Below, piece by piece: positions 35,066 through 42,878 of a stretch of 57,985 nucleotides of DNA. Source of the DNA: an uncultured Bacteroidia bacterium. GTDB lineage: Bacteria > Bacteroidota > Bacteroidia > Bacteroidales > UBA932. Location of the stretch: contig CADCJX010000015.1 in the NCBI GenBank assembly GCA_902801885.1, positions 19,161 to 77,145 of the forward strand, given 5' to 3'. Position 1 is the first letter of the stretch, and every line of letters begins with the position of its first letter. The position numbers were made by a program, and so were the translations under genes. Below the pieces are notes generated by a model. That model searched no databases. It was not told where the DNA came from and worked only from the letters and a program-made list of their open reading frames with translations.

Positions 35066-37165
35066 TCAGTCATTATAGACCGGGACTTCACCGTCATCGA
35101 TCAGCTGGCGAAGAATCTCCAGATAATCAGTCGAATAAAATTTCGAAGGATTGTCAAATTCAGCTACTATCTCCGTAATAGAATAATCTCCACCCTTTCC
35201 TTTGATGAACTCCACCAGCTTTCTTCTGGTGTACTGCCTCACAGTCGCTTCTGACCTCCCGGCACTTCTATCAAACTGCCCGGCAATTCCTTCTAGCTGC
35301 ACAGACGTTCCTTCAAACTGCCCCGGCAGTTCGGACGCCTCGCTCCGCGAGGCCCCACCGCTCGCTCCACTTCGTTCCGCTCCGGTCCCCCCTCTAGTGC
35401 CGAGGGTGGCATTGTCCTCATCTGCCGGGCAGTTTGAAGGAACTACCTGATGATATGGAAAGCCCGCAGCCTTGGAGCGGCAGACGTCACAAGTGCCGCA
35501 GTCGGAAGATTCTGTCTGGCCAAAGTATCGCAGCAGGAAACGCGAGCGGCACTCGTCGGTCTCGGAGGCATATTCAAGCATGGCCTGCGAACGGTCATGG
35601 TAGCTGTCTTTCAGCATGGCGAACCTTTTTGGCATCAAGTCCAGGTTTCCCGGTCTCAAGCGGTCATGATGCAGGAAAACCACATCGGAATGGGCTGCCG
35701 GCACATAGGAAATGACGTGTTCTAGAGACAGCGAATAAAGAAGCTGACGCAATTGAGGTACAGTGGTTCCAAGGCGTCCTGCAAGATATTCCTCATCCAC
35801 GGTCTGGAGGAATGAGAAGATCCCGGTGTAAGAACGCATGAGCACTTCCAGGAGGGACGCCAGTTCCTGACTAGGCAAGTCAATGTCGTAAAGCGACTTC
35901 CGGTCGACGGAGATGCGCACCTTCGTAGGGATGTCGACTTCTTCCGAAAAAGTTATGTGGCCGGTCCTCTCAAGGTACTTCATGGAATAAAACACTGGCG
36001 CACGCTGTAAACCATAGGTCTTGCAAAAGTCCTCGAGGGAGAACTTCAGCTGGCGGCCGATACCGGCATCGTAAGGTATTTCGAAAAAGGCATGTAGCTT
36101 CTGGTAAACATCCGCTATGAAGTCAAGAGATGGGAAAGAGACATTTTCGATCTGGCCCAGTCTCCTGACATCGATACCGTTCCAAAGAAGGAGGGCATAG
36201 GAACGCTTTCCGTCGCGCCCTGCCCTGCCGGCCTCCTGGAAATAGGCTTCAGGACTGTCAGGAAGATCGTAATGAGCCACGAAACGAACGTCCGGCTTGT
36301 CGATCCCCATTCCGAAGGCATTCGTACAGACCATTACCTGGATCTTGCCTTCCTTCCATGCTGCCTGACGTTCTGAGCGCGCAGCCTGTCCAAGACCAGC
36401 ATGATAGTATGAAGCGTCTATCCCTTCAGACCTTAGCATCGAAGAGAGTTCCTCGCACTTCCGACGGTTCCTGGCATAGATAATTCCGCTACCGGACACT
36501 CCCTTGCAGATGTTGACTATCTGGGAATATTTATCCTCGACATTTCGGACAATATAACTGAGGTTTGGCCTCTCGAAACCACTTCTCAGGACATTATTTT
36601 CCTTGAATGACAATTTGTCCATGATGTCCTCCGCCACTGCAGGAGTGGCAGTGGCAGTAAGCGCGATCACAGGGGCACCGATACGTTCACGCAGATCACC
36701 GATCTTAAGGTAGTCCGGCCGGAAGTCATAGCCCCACTGAGAGATGCAATGGGCCTCGTCTACAACGATGTAGCTTACATCCATGACTTCCAGATAAGAC
36801 TGGAAAAGCCTGGTAGCGATCCGCTCAGGAGAAAGGTAGAGAAATTTATAGTCACCGTAAGCAGCATTGTTAAGAGCCAGGTCCACCTCATGACGCGACA
36901 TTCCGGCATGGACGGCGATGGCCCTCACTCCCCTACGTTCCAGGTTCTGCACCTGGTCTTTCATCAAGGCGATCAGCGGGGTCACCACAAGGGTAAGCCC
37001 CTCCGCCATGATGCCAGGCACCTGGAAACAGACTGACTTGCCACCGCCTGTCGGCATGATAGCCAGGACGTCCTTCCCCTCCAAAGCTGAGTTGATGATC
37101 TCCTCCTGCATCGGACGGAAACCATCGTAGCCCCAGTATTCCTTCAACACTTCGACCGGCAACAT
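35066..37165 (-). CDS. recQ: ATP-dependent DNA helicase RecQ with in-frame palindromic insert
   Basis: 699 aa from the ATG at 37165 (MLPVEVLKEYWGYDGFRPMQEEII); the longer open frame has no conserved sequence and overlaps the promoter. Helicase motifs: MPTGGGKS (about residue 40), VVDEAHCISQWGYDFRPDY, TATATPAV, NAFGMGIDKPDVRFVAHYDLP and QEAGRAGRDG. The zinc Cys set is in CRSRFLLRYFG and CGTCDVC. After the zinc region, residues about 574-620 are a foreign Gly/Ser/Ala/Arg stretch from a palindromic element, then three heptads (QFEGTSV, QLEGIAG, QFDRSAG), then a conserved C-terminal domain (RKLVEFIKGKGGDYSITEIV). Divergent from pckA. Confidence 0.94.
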   Translation of the reverse strand: MLPVEVLKEYWGYDGFRPMQEEIINSALEGKDVLAIMPTGGGKSVCFQVPGIMAEGLTLVVTPLIALMKDQVQNLERRGVRAIAVHAGMSRHEVDLALNNAAYGDYKFLYLSPERIATRLFQSYLEVMDVSYIVVDEAHCISQWGYDFRPDYLKIGDLRERIGAPVIALTATATPAVAEDIMDKLSFKENNVLRSGFERPNLSYIVRNVEDKYSQIVNICKGVSGSGIIYARNRRKCEELSSMLRSEGIDASYYHAGLGQAARSERQAAWKEGKIQVMVCTNAFGMGIDKPDVRFVAHYDLPDSPEAYFQEAGRAGRDGKRSYALLLWNGIDVRRLGQIENVSFPSLDFIADVYQKLHAFFEIPYDAGIGRQLKFSLEDFCKTYGLQRAPVFYSMKYLERTGHITFSEEVDIPTKVRISVDRKSLYDIDLPSQELASLLEVLMRSYTGIFSFLQTVDEEYLAGRLGTTVPQLRQLLYSLSLEHVISYVPAAHSDVVFLHHDRLRPGNLDLMPKRFAMLKDSYHDRSQAMLEYASETDECRSRFLLRYFGQTESSDCGTCDVCRSKAAGFPYHQVVPSNCPADEDNATLGTRGGTGAERSGASGGASRSEASELPGQFEGTSVQLEGIAGQFDRSAGRSEATVRQYTRRKLVEFIKGKGGDYSITEIVAEFDNPSKFYSTDYLEILRQLIDDGEVPVYND
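35258..35320 (-). repeat. 21-base tandem repeat in recQ (three units)
   Basis: Three 21-base units, 35258-35278, 35279-35299 and 35300-35320, each starting CCCGGCA or a variant and ending AACTG or GCTG, encode the heptads QFDRSAG, QLEGIAG and QFEGTSV on the minus strand. The left arm of palindromic element C (35307-35328) overlaps the third unit and the next unit start, and the right arm is an inverted copy of the same sequence. Confidence 0.8.
35307..35443 (+). repeat. In-frame palindromic element, copy C, in recQ
   Basis: Left arm GTTCCTTCAAACTGCCCCGG... (35307-35328) and right arm (35423-35443, TGCCGGGCAGTTTGAAGGAA...) pair with a single extra base. The 92-base core (35329-35420) differs from copy A1 at only four positions, while the arms are unrelated to those of A1. 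Core hairpin GCCTCGC-TCC-GCGAGGC is at 35337-35353. recQ reads the element antisense to A1, as DNATLGTRGGTGAERSGASG and onward, without a stop. Confidence 0.88.
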
Positions 37166-37246
37166 ATTTAAAATTTTAAATCGTTTTATCACAACACTTT
37201 GCGAGGCTGCATGGCAAATAATTTGCAGTGAGAAACAAAGCTTTAA

Positions 37247-37254
37247 CAAATGTA
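37247..37254 (-). promoter_or_regulatory. Probable -7 box of recQ (TACATTTG)
   Basis: TACATTTG on the minus strand fits TAnnTTTG and gives a leader of about 75 bases before the ATG at 37165. It lies 22 bases from the divergent pckA box. Confidence 0.5.
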
Positions 37255-37276
37255 CGAAAAATACCATATTTTTACG

Positions 37277-37284
37277 TAAATTTG
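37277..37284 (+). promoter_or_regulatory. Probable -7 box of pckA (TAAATTTG)
   Basis: TAAATTTG fits TAnnTTTG; transcription would start near 37289 and leave a 50-base, A/T-rich leader before the ATG at 37339. Confidence 0.6.
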
Positions 37285-37338
37285 CCGCGCATTAAAGAAA
37301 GCAAGTTTAACTCAATAATTTTTTAAATTTATTCAATT

Positions 37339-38943
37339 ATGTCAAAGATGGATTTACGCAAGTACGGTATCAAGAAAGTAAAGGAAGTCCTTTACAATCC
37401 TACCTATGAAGTTCTCTACAACGAGGAGACCAAGCCCGAACTCACCGGCTACGAGAAGGGACAGGTTACCGAACTTGGCGCAATCAACGTTATGACTGGC
37501 GTGTTCACCGGACGTTCCCCCAAGGACAAGTACATCGTCATGGACAAGAACTCCAAGGACACCGTATGGTGGAACACTCCTGAATATCCCAACGACAACC
37601 ACGAGATGTCCCAGGCTGTGTGGAAAGAGGTCAAGAAGCTCGCTCAGGACCAGCTCTCCGGTAAGAGGCTTTTCGTTGTCGATGGTTTCTGCGGTACCCA
37701 CAAGGACACCAGGATGAAGGTCCGTTTCATCATGGAGGTTGCATGGCAGGCCCATTTCGTGACCAACATGTTCATCCGTCCCAAGAACCAGGCTGAGTTT
37801 GACCAGGATCCTGACTTCGTCGTCTACTGCGCTTCAAAGGCAAAGGTCGACAACTACAAGGAGCTCGGCCTCCGCAGCGACACCTGCGTTGCATTCAACG
37901 TTACTTCCCGTGAGCAGGTCATCCTCAACACCTGGTACGGTGGTGAGATGAAGAAGGGTATGTTCTCCATGATGAACTACTACCTTCCTCTCAAGGGCAT
38001 CGCTGCAATGCACTGCTCCGCCAACACTGACATGAACGGTGAGAACACCGCCATCTTCTTCGGTCTCTCCGGAACCGGCAAGACCACCCTCTCCACCGAT
38101 CCTAAGCGCAAGCTCATCGGCGATGACGAGCACGGTTGGGACAACAAGGGTGTCTTCAATTTCGAAGGCGGCTGCTACGCCAAGGTCATCAAGCTCGACA
38201 AGGAGTCCGAACCTGATATCTACAACGCCATCCGTCGTGACGCCCTCCTCGAGAACGTCACCGTAGATGCTGAAGGCAAGATCGACTTCAATGACAAGAG
38301 TGTCACCGAGAATACCCGCGTAAGCTATCCTATCTACCACATCAACAACATCGTACGTCCCGACAGCCACGGTCCCGCAGCAAAGCAGGTCATCTTCCTG
38401 TCAGCCGACGCTTTCGGTGTCCTTCCTCCGGTCTCAATCCTTGATTCCGAGCAGACGAAGTACTACTTCCTCTCCGGCTTCACCGCCAAGCTCGCAGGAA
38501 CAGAGCGCGGTATCACCGAGCCCACTCCTACCTTCTCCGCCTGCTTCGGCCAGGCCTTCCTTGAGCTCCACCCGACCAAGTACGCCGAGGAACTCGTCAA
38601 GAGGATGAAGAAGAGCGGTGCAAAGGCTTACCTCGTGAACACCGGCTGGAATGGTACCGGCAAGAGGATCTCGATCCGCGACACCCGTGGTATCATCGAC
38701 GCCATCCTCAACCACAGCATCGACGCCGCCCCGACCAAGAAGATCCCGTTCTTCAACTTCACCGTCCCTACCAAGCTCGAAGGAGTTGACACCGGCATCC
38801 TCGATCCTCGCGACACCTATGCAGATCCCGCACAGTGGGAGGAGAAGGCCAAGGATCTCGCAGGAAGGTTCATCAAGAACTTCCACAAGTACGAGTCCAA
38901 CCGCGCTGGAAAGGCCCTCGTAAAGGCTGGTCCCCAGCTCTAG
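37339..38943 (+). CDS. pckA: Phosphoenolpyruvate carboxykinase (ATP)
   Basis: 534 aa, normal length. Motifs: [13 protein letters not shown], the kinase-1a P-loop [11 protein letters not shown] (about residue 242), [11 protein letters not shown] for metal binding, and [13 protein letters not shown]. It interconverts oxaloacetate and PEP; in gut Bacteroidota it mostly runs towards oxaloacetate, fixing CO2 on the way to succinate and propionate while making ATP. Single-gene unit with its own promoter and terminator; codon use is strongly biased to C-ending codons, as expected for a highly expressed gene. Confidence 0.97.
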   Translation: MSKMDLRKYGIKKVKEVLYNPTYEVLYNEETKPELTGYEKGQVTELGAINVMTGVFTGRSPKDKYIVMDKNSKDTVWWNTPEYPNDNHEMSQAVWKEVKKLAQDQLSGKRLFVVDGFCGTHKDTRMKVRFIMEVAWQAHFVTNMFIRPKNQAEFDQDPDFVVYCASKAKVDNYKELGLRSDTCVAFNVTSREQVILNTWYGGEMKKGMFSMMNYYLPLKGIAAMHCSANTDMNGENTAIFFGLSGTGKTTLSTDPKRKLIGDDEHGWDNKGVFNFEGGCYAKVIKLDKESEPDIYNAIRRDALLENVTVDAEGKIDFNDKSVTENTRVSYPIYHINNIVRPDSHGPAAKQVIFLSADAFGVLPPVSILDSEQTKYYFLSGFTAKLAGTERGITEPTPTFSACFGQAFLELHPTKYAEELVKRMKKSGAKAYLVNTGWNGTGKRISIRDTRGIIDAILNHSIDAAPTKKIPFFNFTVPTKLEGVDTGILDPRDTYADPAQWEEKAKDLAGRFIKNFHKYESNRAGKALVKAGPQL

Positions 38944-38970
38944 GCTTTTTCTGGAATAGATAAACGAACC

Positions 38971-39010
38971 CAAGGCTGCCCGACTGTCGGACAGCCTTGA
39001 TTTATTTTTT
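38971..39010 (+). terminator. Rho-independent terminator of pckA
   Basis: CAAGGCTG (38971-38978) pairs with CAGCCTTG (38992-38999), and the inner CCGA/TCGG extends the stem. ATTTATTTTTT follows. The T tract runs directly into the -7 box of the next gene. Confidence 0.88.
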
Positions 39011-39011
39011 G

Positions 39012-39019
39012 TATATTTG
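39012..39019 (+). promoter_or_regulatory. Probable -7 box of the YqeY gene (TATATTTG)
   Basis: TATATTTG begins right after the T tract of the pckA terminator and lies 23 bases before the ATG at 39043. Confidence 0.6.
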
Positions 39020-39042
39020 TCTTAGATAATAACAACACTATC

Positions 39043-39492
39043 ATGGCACTCGAACAACAGATCCAGGAAGACATCAAGGTCGCGATGAAGACAAAGGATG
39101 CCGTAGCCCTTGCAGCCACAAGGGCGATAAAAGGTGAGATTCTCCTATTCAAGACTTCAGAAGGAGGCACGAAGGACGTCACTGACGGGGATATCCTCAA
39201 GATGATCCAGAAGCTCGTCAAGCAGCGCAAGGAAGCCGCAGAACAGTTTGTGGCGGCAGGCCGCCAGGAACTTGCAGACAATGAGCTGGCTGAGGCTGCC
39301 GTGATGGAGAAATACCTTCCCAAACAGCTGAGCGAAGCCGAAGTCGAGGAAAAGGTCAAAGAGATAATCGCCCAGGTCGGAGCCAGTTCGATCAAAGACA
39401 TGGGTAAGGTGATGGGTGTCGCCAACAAAGCCCTGGCAGGCCTTTCTGACGGCAGGACGATCTCCACGGTCGTTAAAAGACTTCTTTCCTAG
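39043..39492 (+). CDS. GatB/YqeY domain protein
   Basis: 149 aa. Helical YqeY domain: start ALEQQIQEDIKVAMKTKDAVALAATRAIKGEIL, middle LVKQRKEAAEQFVAAGRQELADNELAE, and end MGKVMGVANKALAGLSDGRTISTVVKRLL. The domain resembles the tail of the GatB amidotransferase subunit that grips tRNA, so a tRNA-linked role is often proposed, unproven. Convergent with the fusion gene, eight bases between stops. Confidence 0.94.
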   Translation: MALEQQIQEDIKVAMKTKDAVALAATRAIKGEILLFKTSEGGTKDVTDGDILKMIQKLVKQRKEAAEQFVAAGRQELADNELAEAAVMEKYLPKQLSEAEVEEKVKEIIAQVGASSIKDMGKVMGVANKALAGLSDGRTISTVVKRLLS

Positions 39493-39500
39493 AGAGAATC

Positions 39501-41492
39501 TTATTTGTAGACTTTCCTTATCAACTTCAGTTTCTCTCCGTATGGAGGCTTGAGAAGATCGAAGTTGAACCAGGAAGACTTGTAAAGGACGGACTTCTGA
39601 TGCGAGAATGTATCGAAGCCCGTCTTTCCATGATAGGCACCCATCCCGGAGTTTCCCACTCCTCCGAACGGGAGGTTCTCATTGCCGAGGTGCATGATGG
39701 TCTCATTGACGCAGCCTCCTCCAAAGGATACCTGCGACAGGACTTTCCTGACATCCCCGCGATTCCTTGAGAATATGTACAATGAGAGGGGTTTCTCTCC
39801 TGCCTTTACCTTATCGATCACTTCGGACTGCAAATCCTTGAAGACGATGACCGGTAGCACGGGTCCGAATATCTCTTCCTGCATGGAAGGGTCGTCCCAG
39901 CTGCAGTTGTCAATTACCGTCGGGGAAATATAGTTGATCGACGCATCAGTGTAGCCGCCAATGACAGGACGGCCTTCAGGAATGAGAGAGGCAACTCGGT
40001 CGAAATGGCGTCTGGTGGCCATGAGAGTCATTTCAGAAGGCCTGGAAGAGATGTCTCCGAAATACTCATGAATAACTTCCTTCATGTTGGCGATGAACTC
40101 CTGATGGACACTTTCATGGACAAGGACATAATCGGGGGCGACACAGGTCTGGCCAGCATTCAAGAACTTGCCTTTAGCAATCCTTTCACATGCCAGGCGG
40201 ACCGGAGCGCTCTCACAGACTATAGCCGGACTTTTGCCTCCAAGTTCGAGGGTGACCGGAGTAAGGTGCTTCGAGGCTGCTTCCATCACTATCTTTCCCA
40301 CTCTCGGGCTGCCGGTGAAGAATATGTAATCGTATCTTCCGGACAGCATCTCCTCATTGGAGACAGAGTCCTCCAGCACCTCGACCACTTCGGAGGAGAA
40401 CACAGCACGGAGCATGTTTCCCAGGACCCGCGAGACATTCGGCGTCTGGCGGGAGGGCTTCACAACAGCTGTATTGCCTGCTGCCAATGCTATTGCAAGC
40501 GGGGCGACAACGAGGTTGAGCGGATAATTGAAAGGTCCGACTATAAGCACCTTCCCATAAGGTTCGAATATGATCCTGCTCCTGCCTGGCCACAGGACGA
40601 AAGGCGTAGGTACCGCCTTTGGCTGCATCCAGTCACGCAGATGGGAAAGGATGTACCCGATGCCGGTATAGACGTAGCCTATCTCGGTTGTGTAGGCTTC
40701 GAACGCTCCCTTGCCGAAATCCTTGTCAAAGGCTTCCACGAATTCATCTTCATGAGCTTTAAGACCATCTTGAAGGGCATAGAGCCTGCGGACCCTGACA
40801 CCATATTCAGTCTTCTCAAGTTCCCTTACCTCCTCGAAAGCGAGGGTAAATGCAACAACTGCCTGGGCAAGGATATAGGTCGACATCACTATGAACCCAC
40901 GCTGAGGCACCCTCAAATCCGTAAAAGCCCCGATTGCAACAAAGGTGTCAGAGAATGCAAATACTGCAAAGCCTAGGGCGACGAGAAAGTACAGCGGACA
41001 CTTCCTGTCCACGGCCGCCACTATGCATGCATGGATCAGGAAGGCAAAAGCACAGGCATAGAGCGTCACGGCTGTCTTCATGAATCCTTCCACCGGGAAC
41101 TTTCCTGCGAGGGAAACCACACCTGCAATAAGGCATGCGAGCAGAAGCAATGAGAATATCTTTCCTGAAATACCCTTGACTTTCCAGGGCGCAGGGATTG
41201 AGCAGAAATAGAATACGTGACCAATCAGGAATGCCAGCATACCCGCAAGGAACCATCCTGTGCCTCCTACCATCAGCAGAACGTCGCCAATGGCACCGAA
41301 AAGGAGGGCAAGGATAATGGTCTTCACCCGTGGTCCCCTGACTCCATGGTCTTTCATGAGAAGCCAGACGGAGAGTGCCAGCAAGGGCATCAGCAATGGT
41401 TTTGACAAATCGGTCATGACGTTGCTGCCTAGCAGCTGACCGGACAGGTTCAGTGCCGCCGGAACGAGGAATAAGTATTTCAGAAGCTTCAT
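39501..41492 (-). CDS. Fusion: YhhN/TMEM86 lysoplasmalogenase + class-3 aldehyde dehydrogenase
   Basis: 663 aa from the ATG at 41492 (ATG 41516 is an alternative). Residues about 1-215 are a multi-helix membrane domain of the YhhN/TMEM86 family (KPLLMPLLALSVWLL, FGAIGDVLLMVGG, FLIGHVFYFCSI, GFAVFAFSDTFVAI, MSTYILAQAVVAFTLAF). Residues about 220-655 are a nearly complete class-3 (fatty) aldehyde dehydrogenase: GPFNYPLNLVVAPLAIALAAGN, FFTGSPRVGKIV, catalytic Glu in VTLELGGKSP and Cys in FLNAGQTCVAPDYVL, then EEIFGPVLPV and NLPFGGVGNSGMG. YhhN enzymes hydrolyse the vinyl ether of lysoplasmalogen and release a fatty aldehyde, the substrate of such dehydrogenases. One continuous frame, no stop or frameshift at the join. 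Confidence 0.9.
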   Translation of the reverse strand: MKLLKYLFLVPAALNLSGQLLGSNVMTDLSKPLLMPLLALSVWLLMKDHGVRGPRVKTIILALLFGAIGDVLLMVGGTGWFLAGMLAFLIGHVFYFCSIPAPWKVKGISGKIFSLLLLACLIAGVVSLAGKFPVEGFMKTAVTLYACAFAFLIHACIVAAVDRKCPLYFLVALGFAVFAFSDTFVAIGAFTDLRVPQRGFIVMSTYILAQAVVAFTLAFEEVRELEKTEYGVRVRRLYALQDGLKAHEDEFVEAFDKDFGKGAFEAYTTEIGYVYTGIGYILSHLRDWMQPKAVPTPFVLWPGRSRIIFEPYGKVLIVGPFNYPLNLVVAPLAIALAAGNTAVVKPSRQTPNVSRVLGNMLRAVFSSEVVEVLEDSVSNEEMLSGRYDYIFFTGSPRVGKIVMEAASKHLTPVTLELGGKSPAIVCESAPVRLACERIAKGKFLNAGQTCVAPDYVLVHESVHQEFIANMKEVIHEYFGDISSRPSEMTLMATRRHFDRVASLIPEGRPVIGGYTDASINYISPTVIDNCSWDDPSMQEEIFGPVLPVIVFKDLQSEVIDKVKAGEKPLSLYIFSRNRGDVRKVLSQVSFGGGCVNETIMHLGNENLPFGGVGNSGMGAYHGKTGFDTFSHQKSVLYKSSWFNFDLLKPPYGEKLKLIRKVYK

Positions 41493-41497
41493 ATTCT

Positions 41498-41505
41498 CAA
41501 AGTTA
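41498..41505 (-). promoter_or_regulatory. -7 box five bases before the fusion gene ATG (TAACTTTG)
   Basis: On the minus strand TAACTTTG-N5-ATG. If used, the transcript starts at or within a base or two of the ATG at 41492, so the mRNA would be leaderless and translation would begin there rather than at 41516. Confidence 0.5.
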
Positions 41506-41725
41506 ATGAATTCCATGGTTTTTGTCGACACTTTCCGTCATTATGTCGAATAAAGTACTACGGAACGAAGGATACTCTTATATTCACAAAGATTCATTAC
41601 TGTTCCTGTCTCAAAACAGGAGTGGCCCTTCCAGGCCAACTATTACGAGAACGCCGCAGGACTGCATCGTCACTCGAAGCCAACAACATTTCCCTCCACG
41701 GAGGCAGGAACATTTTAAAAATGAT

Positions 41726-41733
41726 TAACTTTG
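41726..41733 (+). promoter_or_regulatory. -7 box five bases before the histidine kinase ATG (TAACTTTG)
   Basis: TAACTTTG-CCATA-ATG, the same box and spacing as at 41498. It favours the ATG at 41739 over 41721. The rest of the 41517-41725 interval shows no convincing gene, only two weak hairpins (CCTGT/ACAGG near 41610 and CCTCC/GGAGG near 41695). Confidence 0.55.
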
Positions 41734-41738
41734 CCATA

Positions 41739-42878
41739 ATGAGCAAGAAGAATGGCTCCAGGGACTTCACCTGGTTGATTCACATAGCGATCTGGGCAGT
41801 GATTTTCAGTACCCCGCTGTTTTCCCCAAGACCGGGACATCCGCTTCATGGAGGGGTGGACTACGCACGTTTCATTCCTACATTCATCTCTTTCCTGGTA
41901 ATATTCTACGCAAACTATCTATTTCTGATCAAGAAGTACCTCTACAAGAAAGACTTCGGGCTGTTCATCCTGTGGAACATCCTTCTGATAGCAGTGGTCA
42001 GCCTGCTGGTCCATCTTTCATTCAAGTTCTTCGTCCCCATGGGCCCGGAAGGTCAGATGCCTCCCGGATCAATTCAAGGGCCGGGGCCACGTCCAGGACC
42101 CGGGCACGGACCAAGGCCCCCTGAACTGCAAATGCCTCACAAGGAAATCTTCGACAAGATCGGCCATCTCGGACGCAATACCCTGATCTATATAGGGATC
42201 GTGTCAGTCGCTATTGCATTGAAGATGACGGAAAGGTGGTACAAGGATGAAAACAAAAGGAAGGAAATGGAGAAAGCTACTGCAGAAGCGGAGCTTGCCG
42301 CCCTCAAGAGCCAGGTCAACCCTCACTTCCTTTTCAACACGCTGAATAACATCTATTCCCTGATACAGATCGACCAGGACAAGGCCCAGGAAGCAGTCCA
42401 CGATCTCAGCGGGCTGATGCGGCATGTCCTTTATGAGAGCGAGAGGCCGACAGTGCCCCTTGCCAGCGAGACTGCCTTCCTTCAAGACTACATCAAACTG
42501 ATGAGCATGCGTTGTTCTCCAGACGTACGGCTCGAAATAAATCTTCCAGAGACGCCGTCCGACATACAGATCGCGCCGATGCTTTTCCTCCCTTTGGTCG
42601 AAAACGCTTTCAAACACGGCATAGCTGACGGTGAGGAATCCTTCATAAAGGTCGATCTTCATGAGGAGGGCGGCTTTGTGTCATGCCTGGTTGAGAACAG
42701 CAACCATCCTAAGGATGACAGGGACAGAAGCGGTTCCGGCATCGGAATCCAGAACCTATGCCGTCGCCTTGAGATGCTTTATCCAGGAAACCATTCATTT
42801 GAATATGGTACGGCGCAGGATGTCTACCGTTGCCTGCTCAGGATCAACACAACCAATCCAGATACTTCCAAGACATGA
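41739..42878 (+). CDS. LytS-type sensor histidine kinase
   Basis: 379 aa. Four membrane segments in the first 160 residues (FTWLIHIAIWAVIFSTPLF, FIPTFISFLVIFYANYLFL, GLFILWNILLIAVVSLLVHL, TLIYIGIVSVAIAL). Between the third and fourth is a Pro/Gly-rich loop (PPGSIQGPGPRPGPGHGPRP), predicted outside the membrane. The kinase core has the phospho-acceptor His in LKSQVNPHFLFNTLNN, and the ATP-binding part has MLFLPLVENAFKHGI and GSGIGIQNLCRRLEMLY. No separate sensor domain. Its TGA overlaps the ATG of the response regulator, so the pair is coupled. Confidence 0.93.
   Translation: MSKKNGSRDFTWLIHIAIWAVIFSTPLFSPRPGHPLHGGVDYARFIPTFISFLVIFYANYLFLIKKYLYKKDFGLFILWNILLIAVVSLLVHLSFKFFVPMGPEGQMPPGSIQGPGPRPGPGHGPRPPELQMPHKEIFDKIGHLGRNTLIYIGIVSVAIALKMTERWYKDENKRKEMEKATAEAELAALKSQVNPHFLFNTLNNIYSLIQIDQDKAQEAVHDLSGLMRHVLYESERPTVPLASETAFLQDYIKLMSMRCSPDVRLEINLPETPSDIQIAPMLFLPLVENAFKHGIADGEESFIKVDLHEEGGFVSCLVENSNHPKDDRDRSGSGIGIQNLCRRLEMLYPGNHSFEYGTAQDVYRCLLRINTTNPDTSKT

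Noticed and set aside
10179-35443. CRISPR array or ordinary REP sequences
   Set aside because: Copies are few, dispersed, inside genes and in both orientations; there are no spacers, no cas genes and no RAYT transposase in the window.
35202-35450. Plus-strand open frame across recQ and the palindromic element encoding SDASLREAPP, as in the solute-binding protein
   Set aside because: It only shows that the element is open in both directions. recQ is conserved on both sides of it on the minus strand.
38434-38973. Long open frame of 179 codons antisense to pckA
   Set aside because: It follows from the strong C-ending codon bias of pckA on the other strand, has no family resemblance and no promoter of its own.
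41532-41725. Possible small gene between the fusion gene and the kinase
   Set aside because: The frames have no start context, composition or motif of a real protein; the interval is best read as two divergent promoter regions.
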